Assembly: GCF_001424945.1 (NCBI RefSeq)
Contig: NZ_LMCW01000001.1
Location: forward strand, 547,632-611,631
Source: Rhizobium sp. Root1203
Lineage (GTDB): Bacteria; Pseudomonadota; Alphaproteobacteria; Rhizobiales; Rhizobiaceae
Length of the DNA: 64,000 nucleotides
Reading direction: 5' to 3'
Below the pieces are notes generated by a model. The model worked only from the letters and a program-made list of their open reading frames with translations. It did not search any database and was not told the origin of the DNA. The translations under genes were made by a program, and so were the position numbers. How positions within the stretch are numbered: position 1 is the first letter of the stretch; each line of letters begins with the position of its first letter. Below, one piece after another: positions 27,409-37,414 of the stretch.

Positions 27409-28935
27409 TCAGGGAACAGCTGCCGCCGAGGCGAAAAACTCCTCGGGGCTCTCCACCTCGATCAGCCGCTTCCGTTCGATCTGCCAGAAGCGATTGCCGA
27501 CGGTGCGGATGAAACGCCGGTCGTGCGAGACGAGCAGGCAGCTCGCCTGCTGCGTCATCAGTTCGGCTTCCAGCGCTTCCTGGCCCTCGATATCAAGATG
27601 GTTGGTCGGCTCGTCGAGCAGGTAGAAGTTCGGGTTGGCAAGCCTGAGCGCCAGCATGCCGAGGCGGGCCTTCTGTCCGCCCGAAAGCCGGCCGATCGGC
27701 TTCGCCTGCATCTCGATCGTCATGCCGGCACCGGCAAGAAGCGCCCGCGCACGCTGATCGCCGACGTCGAAGCGCCGGATGATCATCCGCATCGGCGTTT
27801 CGCTGTCCGAAAGATCGGCAAGCGCCTGGTCTCCGTAGCCGAGCACCAGCGATGGCGTCGCCTTGATGTCAGCCTGTGCGGGATTGCTCCCCAGCACGGC
27901 CGCGCGCAGCATCGCAACGAGGCGGCTCTTGCCGGCTCCGTTTGCACCAAGAAGGACGATCCGGTCGCCCTGGCAGATGAACTGCTTTCCGGTCCGGAAG
28001 AGAGGTGTGCCGTCGGGTATCGCCACGACGGCGTCTTCCAGCGCCAACAGGACCTTCGCGTGCGTTCCGCGGTTGGCGAGCCGGATGGCACCGGACGAGC
28101 GTTCGAGATGTGCCGGCTTTGCCGCGTCCTCCAGCCTGTCGGCCCGCTGCTTCAGTTGCTTGGTTTTCACCACCAGGAGGTCGCTGCCGGAGTTGATGCC
28201 GATGTTGTTGAGCTTGGCCGCCTGCTGGCGAAGCTGCTGCGCGGTCTTCATATCGCGCTGGTAGCGTCGCTCTTCGGAGGCGTCCGCCTCAGCGAGTGCG
28301 GCGCGCGCCGGACTGTAGGGCAGGGTGAAGACGGGGGAATGGTCCGGGCGCAGGAACAGCGTCCGGTTCGTCGTTGCATCCAGAAAGGCGCGGTCGTGGC
28401 TGGAGATGATGACGGGCATGTCGCGCGGCAGCGCATTCAGCCATTCTTCGAGCCGCGTGATCTTGCCGAGATCGAGGTGGTTGGTCGGCTCATCGAGCAA
28501 CAGCACGTCCGGCTCGGTTACCCAGACCCGGGCGAGCATCGCCAGCCGCTGCCAGCCGCCGCTGAGCTGGCCGACGGGCCGCTCCCTGAGGTCCTCGGGA
28601 ACCTCCAGCGATTCCAGCGCCACGTCGACGCGCCAGCTTTCGTTCGTCTGCTGGTCGCCGGCCAATGCCTGCTGGACGGCCTGGTGGAATGGCAGCGGCA
28701 GGAGGGCAGGCGGCATGTCCTGCTCGACGTGGCCGATCGTCAAGCCGCGCGCGCGCGTTACGTCGCCCTCGGTGGCTTCCAGCGTGCCGGCAAGGCAGCG
28801 CAGCAACGTCGACTTGCCGCGGCCGTTTGCGGCAACGAGGCCGATGCGGTCGCCGCTGCCCACAGCCAGGTTGAGCTTCGAAAACAGCGTCGTGCCAAGG
28901 GTGACGCCGAGATTGCGGATATTGATGAGTGTCAT
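27409..28935 (-). CDS. ABC-F family ATPase
   Basis: A 508-residue soluble protein with two ATP-binding cassettes and no membrane segment: Walker A AANGRGKST, signature LSGGW, Walker B LLLDEPTNHLD in the first half; GANGAGKSR, LSGGQKARLG and LLDEPTNHLD in the second. A charged interdomain linker (about residues 200-290) separates them. ABC-F proteins act on ribosomes, in translation control or antibiotic protection; which applies here is not evident. The start at 28935 is preferred because MTLINIRNL is the natural N-terminus. A possible leader peptide lies 170 bases upstream. Confidence 0.88.
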   Translation of the reverse strand: MTLINIRNLGVTLGTTLFSKLNLAVGSGDRIGLVAANGRGKSTLLRCLAGTLEATEGDVTRARGLTIGHVEQDMPPALLPLPFHQAVQQALAGDQQTNESWRVDVALESLEVPEDLRERPVGQLSGGWQRLAMLARVWVTEPDVLLLDEPTNHLDLGKITRLEEWLNALPRDMPVIISSHDRAFLDATTNRTLFLRPDHSPVFTLPYSPARAALAEADASEERRYQRDMKTAQQLRQQAAKLNNIGINSGSDLLVVKTKQLKQRADRLEDAAKPAHLERSSGAIRLANRGTHAKVLLALEDAVVAIPDGTPLFRTGKQFICQGDRIVLLGANGAGKSRLVAMLRAAVLGSNPAQADIKATPSLVLGYGDQALADLSDSETPMRMIIRRFDVGDQRARALLAGAGMTIEMQAKPIGRLSGGQKARLGMLALRLANPNFYLLDEPTNHLDIEGQEALEAELMTQQASCLLVSHDRRFIRTVGNRFWQIERKRLIEVESPEEFFASAAAVP

Positions 28936-29104
28936 GAAACCTGCCCTGGTCTTGCGAGCGAGCACGGCAGCGAGGGCCAGCGGCCTTCATCGCGTGCGTA
29001 TGCTCAAGCTCGGTGGATTCTGAGAAACGCAGTCGAGCGACGGCTCGGATCTGCATTGCCACGAGGGGCAGACCAGGAAGAGATTTGCGAGAAACGGTCT
29101 CTGG

Positions 29105-29176
29105 TCAGCCCTGCAAACGCATCTGCAGGGCGTTGACGGGGCCACGCTGGCGGTTGAACCGGAAATATGTCTTCAC
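29105..29176 (-). CDS. Putative 23-residue leader peptide upstream of ABC-F gene
   Basis: A GTG-started reading frame (begins MKTYFRFNRQRGPV if GTG is read as Met) preceded by a very strong Shine-Dalgarno, ggaaaggaggg, seven bases before the start. The last third overlaps a perfect 8-bp-arm hairpin (29108-29131). It lies on the same strand 170 bases upstream of the ABC-F gene. Genes for ABC-F proteins are often controlled by such leaders in other bacteria; here it is a suggestion. It could also be an independent small protein. Confidence 0.45.
   Translation of the reverse strand: MKTYFRFNRQRGPVNALQMRLQG
29108..29131 (-). promoter_or_regulatory. Hairpin at the end of the leader frame
   Basis: Arms gccctgca and tgcagggc are perfectly complementary around an 8-base loop. 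No T-run follows on the minus strand, so it is not a plain terminator. An outer pair gaccag/ctggtc a little further downstream can extend the structure. Confidence 0.45.
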
Positions 29177-29228
29177 GCGCAGCCCTCCTTTCCAAGTGGC
29201 CATGAATTAGCATCGGCAGAGAGAATTT

Positions 29229-29615
29229 TCAACTGTGCTGTTCGTAGGAGGTGACCAGGAAGATATCGTCCGCCTCGATAGTGCGCAGGATGGTGCCGCC
29301 GTCGCTGCGGTAGATCTGGAGTTCGCAGAGAAGCCCCGCCGCCTCGAACAGAATGATGTCGACGAGGGGGCCGTAGGGATCGGGCGTGTCCTTGTCGTCG
29401 AAATAGGCCGATGCGATGGGCCGGGCGAGGGCGCCGGCCCCCGGATCGGCCTTGTCGCGCGGCCGCAGCCGCAGAGAGCCGAAGTCGTCGATCGCCGCGG
29501 CGCGGTAGGTCTCGATATCCCAGGCCGGCGCCACATTGCCTCGGGAGGCGTGGCGCACCAGTCGCTCGATGATCCGCTTTTCAGCGGCGGTCAGCTCTCT
29601 CCACGTCACCGTCAC
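29229..29615 (-). CDS. Hypothetical protein (DUF6984-like)
   Basis: A 128-residue protein beginning (GTG) with a motif of the type WRELTAAEKRIIERLV and followed by a beta-rich half (YGPLVDIILFEAAGLLCELQIYRSDG). The pattern resembles DUF6984 proteins, of unknown function. No signal peptide or membrane segment. It lies just downstream of the HerA-like gene on the same strand (28-base gap) and may be co-transcribed with it. Confidence 0.6.
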   Translation of the reverse strand: MTVTWRELTAAEKRIIERLVRHASRGNVAPAWDIETYRAAAIDDFGSLRLRPRDKADPGAGALARPIASAYFDDKDTPDPYGPLVDIILFEAAGLLCELQIYRSDGGTILRTIEADDIFLVTSYEQHS

Positions 29616-29643
29616 GAAGCTGCTTCCGACATGGTTGACCGGC

Positions 29644-31206
29644 CTACCGTTTCAGGCTTCCGAGGATGCCGCGGACCAGAGCCCGGCCGACTTGCGTGGC
29701 AACTGTGCGGGCAACGCTCTTCATGGCCGCCTCGACCACCGTTTCCCGCTGGTAACCGGCCGAGCGGGAACGGCCCTGCTGGGCGGCCGGCTTGTCGTCA
29801 TTGTCGTCGTCGCCGAAGCCCGGCAGCGTCCAGCGGCCGGAAGCGCCGCCTTCGGTCGGCTGGTTCTGCTGCGCCTGCTTTGCCGCGTCGGAATCGGAGG
29901 CTTTTTTCGCCCTGGCGGCAAGGATCTCGAAAGCGGATTCGCGGTCGAGATCCTCGTCATAGACCCCGATAACCGGGCTCTTGTCCATGACCTGCTGGCG
30001 TTCCGCATCGGTAAGCGGCCCGACGCGGCCCGACGGAGGGCGGATCAGCGTGCGCTCGACGATCGAGGGCGAGCCCTTCGCCTCCAGCGTGGAAACCAGC
30101 GCTTCGCCCGTGCCGAGCGTGGTGATCACGGTGGCGCAATCGAAGGCCGGATTGGGGCGGAAGGTGTCGGCTGCCGTCTTTACCGCCTTCTGCTCGCGCG
30201 GCGAATAGGCACGCAGCGCGTGCTGCACGCGGTTGCCGAGCTGCGCAAGCACGGTCTCGGGTACATCGAGCGGGTTCTGCGTCACGAAATAGACGCCGAC
30301 GCCCTTCGAGCGGATGAGGCGAACGACCTGTTCCACCCGCTCGGTCAGCACTTTCGGCGCATCGTTGAACAAAAGGTGTGCTTCGTCGAAAAAGAAGACG
30401 AGGTTCGGCTTCTCCGGATCGCCCACTTCAGGCAGCTCCTCGAAAAGTTCGGACAGCAGCCACAGGAGAAACGTCGCATAGAGCCGCGGGTTCATCATCA
30501 GTTTGTCGGCGGCAAGCACGGAGATCTGGCCGTAGCCGCGGTTGTTGGTGCGCATGATGTCGGTGATCTTGAGCGCCGGTTCGCCGAAGAAGTGCTCGGC
30601 TCCCTGCTGTTCGAGGACCAGCAGCCCGCGCTGGATCGATCCGACGGATGCCTTCGAGATCAGGCCGTACTGGTTGGACAGCTCGCTGGCGTTCTCCGCC
30701 ATGTAGTTCAGCAGCGACGAGAAATCCTTGAGGTCGAGCAATGGCAGCCCGCCCTTGTCGGCGATCTTGAACGCAATGTTGATCACGCCTTCCTGCGGCT
30801 CCGACGCGTCCATCAGTCGCGACAGAAGCAGGGGGCCCATCTCGGCGATGGTGGTGCGCACGCGATGGCCCTTCTCGCCGAAAAGGTCCCAGAAGATCAC
30901 CGGGAACTGATCGAACTCGTAGTCGTCGAAGCCGATCTGCTCGGCGCGCTTGGTGAGAAAGTCTTTCGGCTCGCCCTTGGCGGCTATGCCGGAAAGGTCG
31001 CCCTTGATGTCGGCGCAGAAGACCGGAACGCCGGCGCGGGAAAAGCCCTCCGCCAGCACCTGAAGCGTCACGGTCTTGCCGGTGCCGGTGGCGCCGGTCA
31101 CCAGTCCGTGGCGGTTTCCGAACTTGAGATCGAGATATTCCGGCTTGTTGATGCTGTCATCCGGCTTGCGGCTGACGCCTACGAAAATCTGGCCTTCCTC
31201 GAGCAT
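29644..31206 (-). CDS. HerA-like ATPase, DUF853/YjgR family
   Basis: A 520-residue protein with Walker A GATGTGKTVTLQ near residue 38, Walker B region LVFFFDEAHLLF near 250 and a downstream Arg-rich segment, over the DUF853 length. The family is related to HerA helicases; YjgR in E. coli is uncharacterised. The C-terminal about 100 residues (after residue 400) are low-complexity and charged. Start has aggaga upstream. It diverges from the DUF2267 gene. Confidence 0.88.
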   Translation of the reverse strand: MLEEGQIFVGVSRKPDDSINKPEYLDLKFGNRHGLVTGATGTGKTVTLQVLAEGFSRAGVPVFCADIKGDLSGIAAKGEPKDFLTKRAEQIGFDDYEFDQFPVIFWDLFGEKGHRVRTTIAEMGPLLLSRLMDASEPQEGVINIAFKIADKGGLPLLDLKDFSSLLNYMAENASELSNQYGLISKASVGSIQRGLLVLEQQGAEHFFGEPALKITDIMRTNNRGYGQISVLAADKLMMNPRLYATFLLWLLSELFEELPEVGDPEKPNLVFFFDEAHLLFNDAPKVLTERVEQVVRLIRSKGVGVYFVTQNPLDVPETVLAQLGNRVQHALRAYSPREQKAVKTAADTFRPNPAFDCATVITTLGTGEALVSTLEAKGSPSIVERTLIRPPSGRVGPLTDAERQQVMDKSPVIGVYDEDLDRESAFEILAARAKKASDSDAAKQAQQNQPTEGGASGRWTLPGFGDDDNDDKPAAQQGRSRSAGYQRETVVEAAMKSVARTVATQVGRALVRGILGSLKR

Positions 31207-31436
31207 TTCGGAACTTCTCCTAAGACGGTTGGCGCCCTTGCGTCAAAATGCGGAGCGCGGTTTCCGCATGGTCATTGTAATATAGATTGCCTGTTATAAG
31301 CAGGGAGTTCGGTGGGGACAACTGTCTGCACCAAAAGGAAAACTGGGATATGGCCTGCTATAGCGGCGGGCGGCTTGAGTTGCCTGACAAAGTCGATTAA
31401 CGTTGACGTGAACGTCAAATAAACAGGAGGCTGACG

Positions 31437-31835
31437 ATGAATGAAATGGTGGATCAGATTGCCGCGCGCGTAGGCATCCCGGCCGACGTGGCGGAGAAGG
31501 CGGTCGGCATGATGCTCGGCTTCCTGCAGCGCGAAGCAGCCGACGGCCCGGTCGCCAAGATGATTGAAGCCATTCCGGGCGCTTCCGAACTCGTCGCCCA
31601 GTACAATGGCGAAGGCCAAAGCGGTGGTGGCGGCCTCCTCGGCAGCATCATGGGAGCGCTCGGCGCCGGCGGTGGCGTCATGGCGCTCGGCCAGCAGCTG
31701 ATGTCCGAGGGCCTCGGCATGGGCGAGATCACCACTCTTGCCAAGGAAACCATTGCAATCGCCGAGCAGCACGCCGGCAAGGATGTGGTCGACGAAGTCG
31801 TGGCGTCGGTCCCCGGTCTCAGCCAGTTCGTCTGA
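31437..31835 (+). CDS. DUF2267-like protein
   Basis: A 132-residue protein whose helical N-terminus (MNEMVDQIAARVGIP, then AEKAVGMMLGFLQ) and Gly-rich centre match small DUF2267-type proteins common in rhizobia. Excellent ribosome binding site (caggagg). No signal peptide. Function unknown. Confidence 0.7.
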   Translation: MNEMVDQIAARVGIPADVAEKAVGMMLGFLQREAADGPVAKMIEAIPGASELVAQYNGEGQSGGGGLLGSIMGALGAGGGVMALGQQLMSEGLGMGEITTLAKETIAIAEQHAGKDVVDEVVASVPGLSQFV

Positions 31836-31928
31836 GGCGATCCGAATTGAACCAGGGCGACCGGCGGATGTGGTCCGTCGGTCGCCGCCCGGGCGCTTGC
31901 ATATCGGCGCTTGTCTATGAGTGCTTGA

Positions 31929-32390
31929 TTATGGGCGCTGGTCGCTGCCGAGCAGGCCGAGCCAGACTGCCGATTGGTCGCGGGCAGTTTGCCTGTCCGT
32001 GTCGTCGACAAAATCCGAACCGCAAAAATGCCCGATGGCTGCCGTGTCGTCTTCGGCAGGTTGCGGATGCCTTGACCCGGCGATGACGTGGCGCCAGGCG
32101 CAGCCGAGGATGCGGTTCTCGATGATGGCGTCGTCGCAGCCTGTGCTGAGGCACAGGGCAACAGCCCGCTCGCTCTGGTAGTCACCGCCGATGGCCTTTG
32201 CGTAGGTCTCGCTCCAGCTTGCGCGCGTGCGCCCGCAGCGGCTCGGCGCGGTGCTTTGGCTGCAGCTGGTTTTCGCGACAAAATCGCCAGCCGCCGGCCA
32301 GTCGGCAAACTCTGCCAGACTGACGCATCCGCAGGCCAGAAGAGCGGCGGCAACCCACTGCAATAGCAAACCCCATTTTAGCGCAGCCAT
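31929..32390 (-). CDS. Exported Cys-containing hypothetical protein
   Basis: A 153-residue protein with a hydrophobic N-terminus (LLLQWVAAALLACGC) that resembles a lipobox or signal peptide. The mature part has about six Cys and a helical segment with SERAVALCLSTGCDDAII, suggesting disulfides in the periplasm. The gene seems rhizobial but I cannot name a family. Confidence 0.55.
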   Translation of the reverse strand: MAALKWGLLLQWVAAALLACGCVSLAEFADWPAAGDFVAKTSCSQSTAPSRCGRTRASWSETYAKAIGGDYQSERAVALCLSTGCDDAIIENRILGCAWRHVIAGSRHPQPAEDDTAAIGHFCGSDFVDDTDRQTARDQSAVWLGLLGSDQRP

Positions 32391-32498
32391 GATGGGCCAC
32401 GGGAATCACCGCAAGCCTTGGCTGAATCTAATACGTGATGTCTGTGCTTGCCAGAAGCTGTTTTCGCCACTGGACGGGGGTACCGGTCGGGAAGCGCG

Positions 32499-32705
32499 TC
32501 AATGCTTGCTTTTTGTTTCGCGCGCGAGCTTCAAGATGACGTCGTCGGCCGCATCGGCCAGAGCCATGGCAATCTCAGCCGCCTTCCATCCCCTCTTTTC
32601 GCCATTGCGGATAAGTTCGAAGAGCATGGGTTCAAATTCGGATCTGCAGGTCTCCATTCGCTGATCGGAATTGGAGCGATTCTTGGAAGATTGAATATCA
32701 GTCAT
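32499..32705 (-). CDS. Small hypothetical protein
   Basis: A 68-residue hydrophilic protein (MTDIQSSKNRSNSDQRME...) with a helical C-terminal half (AAEIAMALADAADDVILKLA). The ribosome binding site is weak. No family recognised. It precedes a 363-base stretch without genes. Confidence 0.5.
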   Translation of the reverse strand: MTDIQSSKNRSNSDQRMETCRSEFEPMLFELIRNGEKRGWKAAEIAMALADAADDVILKLARETKSKH

Positions 32706-33068
32706 CTCAATACCCCAGATTTAGAGGGTAGATTTAGCAAGGCGGCTGAGGAGCGCAAGTAAATATGTTAATCGAGCATTAATAATTCGATTATTTGAGC
32801 CATTTCAACCGCAAATCAATGGAAACCTAAGAAGGGCTCGCCGGGGTTTGACGAGCCCCGCCTTCTTTGTCGCACTGGAAAAGCAACGCGGTCAGCGTGA
32901 AAACCTTGCGTTTGCCCACGCCGGCAGTCAACTCCTACTTATTTTGTAGGGATCGTGCGCACCATGTCCACTCTTTGAGTATTCACCGCAGAAGAATTAT
33001 CGAAATTCTTCTTAAATGCAGAGGGTTGCAGTAGCCAGGAGAAAGAAATACACACTTCAGAGTGTATT
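32706..33068. other. Non-coding stretch with hairpins, 3' of zwf
   Basis: No gene is supported in these 363 bases. The left part (32756-32810) is AT-rich and may be the promoter of the small gene at 32705. Three hairpins are seen: gggctcg/cgagccc (32834-32858), agaagaatt/aattcttct (32990-33012, 9-bp perfect arms) and the zwf terminator at 33046. Confidence 0.5.
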
Positions 33069-33069
33069 T
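33046..33069 (-). terminator. Terminator hairpin of zwf
   Basis: Arms aaatacac and gtgtattt (8 bp, AT-rich) overlap the zwf stop codon; on the minus strand it is followed by a pyrimidine-rich tract (tttctttctcc). Confidence 0.55.
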
Positions 33070-34592
33070 TATTTGATGCCTTTGGCTTGGTTGTGTATCG
33101 AGACGCCGAGCTCATGCCACTGCCGGCCGTCCCGGCGGATCAGGTCGTCGGCACAGGCGGGACCCATGCTTGCCGGAGCATAGGGCTCGGGCACTTCGCC
33201 GCTCTTTGCCCAGGCATCGAGGAACGGCTGAACGGCGGCCCATCCCGCCTCGATACCGTCCGCGCGCTGAAACAGCGTCTGGTCTCCGATAAAAAGGTCG
33301 TAAAGCAGGGACTCGTAGCCCGTCATCTTGCCGATGTCGAACTTGTCGGCATATCGGAAGTCGAGCGAGACCGGCACGGTGTCGACCGAAAGCCCTGGCG
33401 ACTTGATCGACAATTCGATGCTGAGGCCTTCGTCCGGCTGCACCTGGATCACCATTTTGTTCGGCGGCAGGCTGCGCTTTATGCCAGTCTCGCGAAACTG
33501 CGCGAAGGGGACCTGCCGAAAGGTCACCACGATTTCGGTATCGCGTGCGGTCATCGCCTTGCCGGTCCTGAGATAGAAGGGCACGCCTGCCCACCGCCAG
33601 GTGTCGACGTAGAGCTTGAGGGCCACGAAAGTCTCGGTCTTGCTGTCGGGCGAGACGTCTTTCGTTTCCCGGAAGGCGGTGACGCTGTTGCCGTCGACCG
33701 CGCCGGCCGTATACGCGCCGCGCACGGCGTGGGTTGTGGCTTCGTCCGGCGTTGAGATGCGAAGCGCGCTCAGCGCCTTGCTTTTCTCCGTGCGAATGGC
33801 TTCCGCGCCAAATCCGTTCGGCGCTTCCATGGCGATCATCGCCAGCAGCTGGAACAGGTGGTTCGGGACCATGTCGCGGAGCGCGCCGGTGGCGTCGTAG
33901 AATTTGCCGCGGCTGCCGACATCGACGACCTCGGCGGCGGTGATCTGCACGTGATCGATATAGTTGTTGTTCCACAGCGCCTCGATCATCATGTTGGCGA
34001 AGCGCGCCGTCAGGATATTCTGCACCGTTTCCTTGCCGAGGAAGTGGTCGAGCCGATAGACCTGGCTTTCGGCGACCCTGCTCAGGATCCGTGCATTCAA
34101 TGCTCGGGCCGAGGCGAGGTCGGTTCCGAACGGCTTCTCGATCGCGATGCGGCGGAACGAGCCGTCGCCTTCGGTGGTCAGGCCGTGCTCGGCCAGCTTC
34201 TCCACCAGGGTTCCGAAGAATTGCGGCGGCACGGCAAGATAGAAGGCCGCGTTGCCGCTCGACGCCGTCGCCAGCCGCGTCTTGATCTGGATGAAGATGT
34301 CGTCCTTGGTGAAATCGCCGGCAATGTACGAAATGCGCTCGCGCAGCCTCTGCCAGCCCTCGCTCTTTCGATGGGCGCCGCCGTCGTCGAGTTCGGAGAG
34401 AAAGCTGTCCAGCCGCGCGACCAGCATCGCATCGTCGCCCGGTTCGATCCCGACCCCGAGAATATGCAGGTCGTCACCGACCAGTCCGCTCTGGGTGAGG
34501 TTGATGATGGCCGGCACGAGGAGACGGCGCGTCAGGTCGCCGGTGGCGCCGAAGATGACCAGCGTGACCGGCGGGGTGGGGGCTGCTGCCAT
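33069..34592 (-). CDS. zwf: Glucose-6-phosphate 1-dehydrogenase
   Basis: A 507-residue enzyme that oxidises glucose 6-phosphate to 6-phosphogluconolactone with NADP, supplying the Entner-Doudoroff and pentose phosphate routes. Nucleotide loop GATGDLTRR at residues 15-23; active-site segment RLDHFLGKETVQN, in place of the usual RIDHYLGKE; IEKPFGTDL. Length matches the family. Start is supported by aaggag. No pgl or edd adjoins it, unlike the zwf-pgl-edd operon found in many rhizobia, so this could be a second copy. Confidence 0.93.
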   Translation of the reverse strand: MAAAPTPPVTLVIFGATGDLTRRLLVPAIINLTQSGLVGDDLHILGVGIEPGDDAMLVARLDSFLSELDDGGAHRKSEGWQRLRERISYIAGDFTKDDIFIQIKTRLATASSGNAAFYLAVPPQFFGTLVEKLAEHGLTTEGDGSFRRIAIEKPFGTDLASARALNARILSRVAESQVYRLDHFLGKETVQNILTARFANMMIEALWNNNYIDHVQITAAEVVDVGSRGKFYDATGALRDMVPNHLFQLLAMIAMEAPNGFGAEAIRTEKSKALSALRISTPDEATTHAVRGAYTAGAVDGNSVTAFRETKDVSPDSKTETFVALKLYVDTWRWAGVPFYLRTGKAMTARDTEIVVTFRQVPFAQFRETGIKRSLPPNKMVIQVQPDEGLSIELSIKSPGLSVDTVPVSLDFRYADKFDIGKMTGYESLLYDLFIGDQTLFQRADGIEAGWAAVQPFLDAWAKSGEVPEPYAPASMGPACADDLIRRDGRQWHELGVSIHNQAKGIK

Positions 34593-34688
34593 GATGATCT
34601 GCTCCTTGGGCCGCCGTCGATGTCAAGCGGTCAATGTAAAGCGGGGCGTCTGGCTGGCAAGGGGAAAGGAGATAGCGCGACGTTTCGC

Positions 34689-35459
34689 TCAGTTCTTCAC
34701 CGCCACCATGAACAGCCGCGGGAAGCGCAGCAGCACTCTCCCGTCCGCCATGACGGGATAGGCTTTCTTCACCCGTGCGAGGTAGTCCGAAAGGAATGCC
34801 TCGCGATGCGCTTCGCCGGCATGGTCGAGATAGGGGCGAAGGCCCGTACCTTTCACCCACTCGACGATCGCAGCCGCATCCGCCATCGGATGATTGTACG
34901 CCGTGTGCCATATGTCGACGCGAGCCGCCTTGGCGATCAGCCGGCTGTAGTATGTGGACGGCGGCGGCAGAGGGTTTCGCCGCACGCTCCTTGCCTCGAA
35001 CGCTGCCTTCCACGGCCCGGCGTGAGCCGTCTCCTCCATCAGCAGATGCGTCGGCTCGGTGAGGTTGTCGGGCATCTGCACGGCAAGCACACCGCCGGGC
35101 GCCAGGCCGTCCATCAACCGGTCGAATATATCGATATGGTTCGGCAGCCACTGGAAGACGGCATTGGCAAATAGCAGATCGACCGGCACATCGGGCTGCC
35201 ACCTCGCAAGGTCGGCCTCGACGAAGGCGATGCCGGGCAGGCGCCTGCGGGCCGCTTCGAGCATGTTCGTGTCGCTGTCCAGTCCCGAGACGCCCTCCGC
35301 CCCGAACCGCTCGACGATCAGTTCCGTCGAATTTCCCGGACCGCACCCGAGATCGATGGCGCGATGCAAACTCTCCAGCGGAACCTGCGCCAGGAGATCG
35401 CGCGCCGGGCGGGTGCGCTCATCCTCGAATTTCACATACTGGCTGGCAGACCATGCCAT
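34689..35459 (-). CDS. tam: Trans-aconitate 2-methyltransferase
   Basis: A 256-residue SAM-dependent methyltransferase: motif [14 protein letters not shown] near residue 38, [12 protein letters not shown] near 98, and the family's start [19 protein letters not shown]. It detoxifies trans-aconitate, a by-product inhibiting aconitase. A ggagag site precedes the start. Same strand as zwf and the TerC gene, with short gaps (96 and 15 bases). Confidence 0.9.
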   Translation of the reverse strand: MAWSASQYVKFEDERTRPARDLLAQVPLESLHRAIDLGCGPGNSTELIVERFGAEGVSGLDSDTNMLEAARRRLPGIAFVEADLARWQPDVPVDLLFANAVFQWLPNHIDIFDRLMDGLAPGGVLAVQMPDNLTEPTHLLMEETAHAGPWKAAFEARSVRRNPLPPPSTYYSRLIAKAARVDIWHTAYNHPMADAAAIVEWVKGTGLRPYLDHAGEAHREAFLSDYLARVKKAYPVMADGRVLLRFPRLFMVAVKN

Positions 35460-35474
35460 CGGAACTCTCCATGG

Positions 35475-37034
35475 TTATGCGGCTTCGGCGATACGCTTGA
35501 CGCGGACTTTGTCGATGTTGCGGCCATCGAGCTTCACGACCTCGAAAGAAAAGTCGCCGACGCTGATGTTCTCGCCTTCGTGCGGCAGATGGCCGAGCCG
35601 CCACAGGATGAAGCCCGCTAGCGTGGAATAACGGTCCGTCCCGTCGACAAGATCGGCATCCAGCAGCTTCGAGGCGTGGCGGATTTCCATCCAGCCGTCG
35701 ACGGTCAGCGAACCGTCGTCGCCGCGCTCGATGGTCAGCTTCTCCTCGTCCTCGTCCGGGAATTCGCCGGCGATGGCCTCCAGAAGATCGGTCGGCGTCA
35801 CCATGCCCTCGAGGTCGCCGTATTCGTCGAGAACGATGGCGACAGCCTCGCTGGAATGGCGCAGCTGTTCCATCAGTTTCAAGGCGCTGATGCTTTCATG
35901 GACGACGAAGGGCCGGCGGATGGAACGCTCGGCGTTGATCTCGCCATCGACGATGATATCGCGCAACAGGTCGCGTGCGTTGGCAACGCCGATGAAGTTG
36001 TCGAGGCTGCCGCGCGCCACGGGGAAGCGCGAATGGCCGAGATCCACGATGCGCCGCTGCAGTTCCGCCTGTGGCGCATCGAGGTCGAGCCAGTCGATGT
36101 CGGTGCGCGGCGTCATGATCGACTTCGCCGACCGGCCGGCAAGCGTCAGGACGCCCTGGATCATGTCCTTTTCCTCGGTCGAGAAGACGTCTTCCTCGGC
36201 GGTCTGTTCGGCAATCAGGTCCGCCGTCGGGCCGAGTGTCACCTGCGGCCGCTTGCCGCCGAGAAGGCCGAGAACGGCGTCCGCGGTGCGCTCGCGGATA
36301 TTGGTCGGCGTGATCAGGCGTTCCCGGTTGTGTCGCGCCAGCTGGTTCAGCGATTCGATGATCACGGAGAAGCCGATCGCGGCGTAGAGATAACCCTTCG
36401 GCAGATGAACGCCGAAGCCTTCTATGATGAGCGAGAAGCCGATCATCATCAGGAACCCGAGGCAGAGGATGACGACGGTCGGATGCTTGTTGACGAAGGC
36501 CGTCAGCGGCTTGGAAAGCAGCAGCATGACGCCGATGGCAACGACGACGGCGATCATCATGACGGGCAGATGCTGCACCATGCCGACGGCGGTGATCACG
36601 CTGTCGAGCGAGAAGATCGCATCGAGCACGACGATCTGGACGATCACCTGCCAGAAAACGGCATGGACGAGCTTCTTCTCCGACGTTTCCACATGGCCCT
36701 CAAGCCGCTCGTGCAACTCCATCGTTCCCTTGAACAACAGAAAGAGGCCGCCGACGAGGAGGATGATGTCACGGCCGGAAAAGCCGAAGCCGAAGGCCGA
36801 AAACAAAGGCGTCGTCAGCGTCACGACCCATGCGATGGAGGCGAGCAGTCCAAGCCGGATGAAAAGCGCGAGGGCGAGCCCGATCAGCCGCGCCCGGTCG
36901 CGCTGATGCGGCGGCAGCTTGTCTGCCAGAATGGCGATGAAAACGAGGTTGTCGATGCCGAGAACGATCTCGAGCACGATAAGGGTCGCAAGGCCGACCC
37001 AGGCGGAAGGGTCGGACATCCAGTCAAAGAACAT
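35475..37034 (-). CDS. TerC-CBS-CorC family membrane protein
   Basis: A 519-residue protein with about seven transmembrane helices in its TerC-like N-terminus ([15 protein letters not shown] near residue 22, [12 protein letters not shown] near 138), a pair of CBS domains (about 300-420; [11 protein letters not shown]) and a CorC_HlyC transporter-associated domain at the end (about 430-515). This is the YegH/YoaE architecture, of unclear function, possibly metal ion transport. ATG at 37034 is taken as start; a TTG lies one codon upstream. Confidence 0.88.
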   Translation of the reverse strand: MFFDWMSDPSAWVGLATLIVLEIVLGIDNLVFIAILADKLPPHQRDRARLIGLALALFIRLGLLASIAWVVTLTTPLFSAFGFGFSGRDIILLVGGLFLLFKGTMELHERLEGHVETSEKKLVHAVFWQVIVQIVVLDAIFSLDSVITAVGMVQHLPVMMIAVVVAIGVMLLLSKPLTAFVNKHPTVVILCLGFLMMIGFSLIIEGFGVHLPKGYLYAAIGFSVIIESLNQLARHNRERLITPTNIRERTADAVLGLLGGKRPQVTLGPTADLIAEQTAEEDVFSTEEKDMIQGVLTLAGRSAKSIMTPRTDIDWLDLDAPQAELQRRIVDLGHSRFPVARGSLDNFIGVANARDLLRDIIVDGEINAERSIRRPFVVHESISALKLMEQLRHSSEAVAIVLDEYGDLEGMVTPTDLLEAIAGEFPDEDEEKLTIERGDDGSLTVDGWMEIRHASKLLDADLVDGTDRYSTLAGFILWRLGHLPHEGENISVGDFSFEVVKLDGRNIDKVRVKRIAEAA

Positions 37035-37414
37035 CAATGGTTCATGCAGCCGCGTCGGACGGGCCGCTCCTTTTCAGATGAAAACGTGAAACGCGGAAAG
37101 CGTCGGGCGCAAGCGACCGACGACGGACTACCGCAATGAATGGGGACGGGGCCGCGTCATGAGCGGCAGTTGTCAGCCTTGGGCCGGCACGATGAAAATC
37201 GCGCCGTCTACAGTGGTCGCCGCCATCGTCATCGGGAAGATCCCGTTCGGAATGGGCGGAGTTGGTACTGGAAGGGTCGCTGTCAGGCATACTGTAATTT
37301 TGAAGGTGAATGGCTGCGAACGCAAGAGGGAGCGCGAGAATTCGTCTGTGTGGGGGTGAGGCGCAGGATCTTGCATGGTGGCCGCCCGGGCAGACCGGAC
37401 GGCCGATTGGCGGT
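37035..37414. other. Stretch without a supported gene
   Basis: Short open frames occur on both strands (for example 37159-37359 plus), but none has both a good ribosome binding site and a recognisable product. It contains the promoter for the TerC-like gene; nothing else is seen. Confidence 0.4.

Noticed and set aside
27523..31299. Plus-strand frames of more than 500 codons opposite the ABC-F and HerA-like genes
   Set aside because: Antisense shadows caused by high GC at third positions; both real genes are on the minus strand.
37159..37359. Small plus-strand gene of 66 codons
   Set aside because: No convincing ribosome binding site, no recognisable domain, and overlapping frames of similar length on the other strand.
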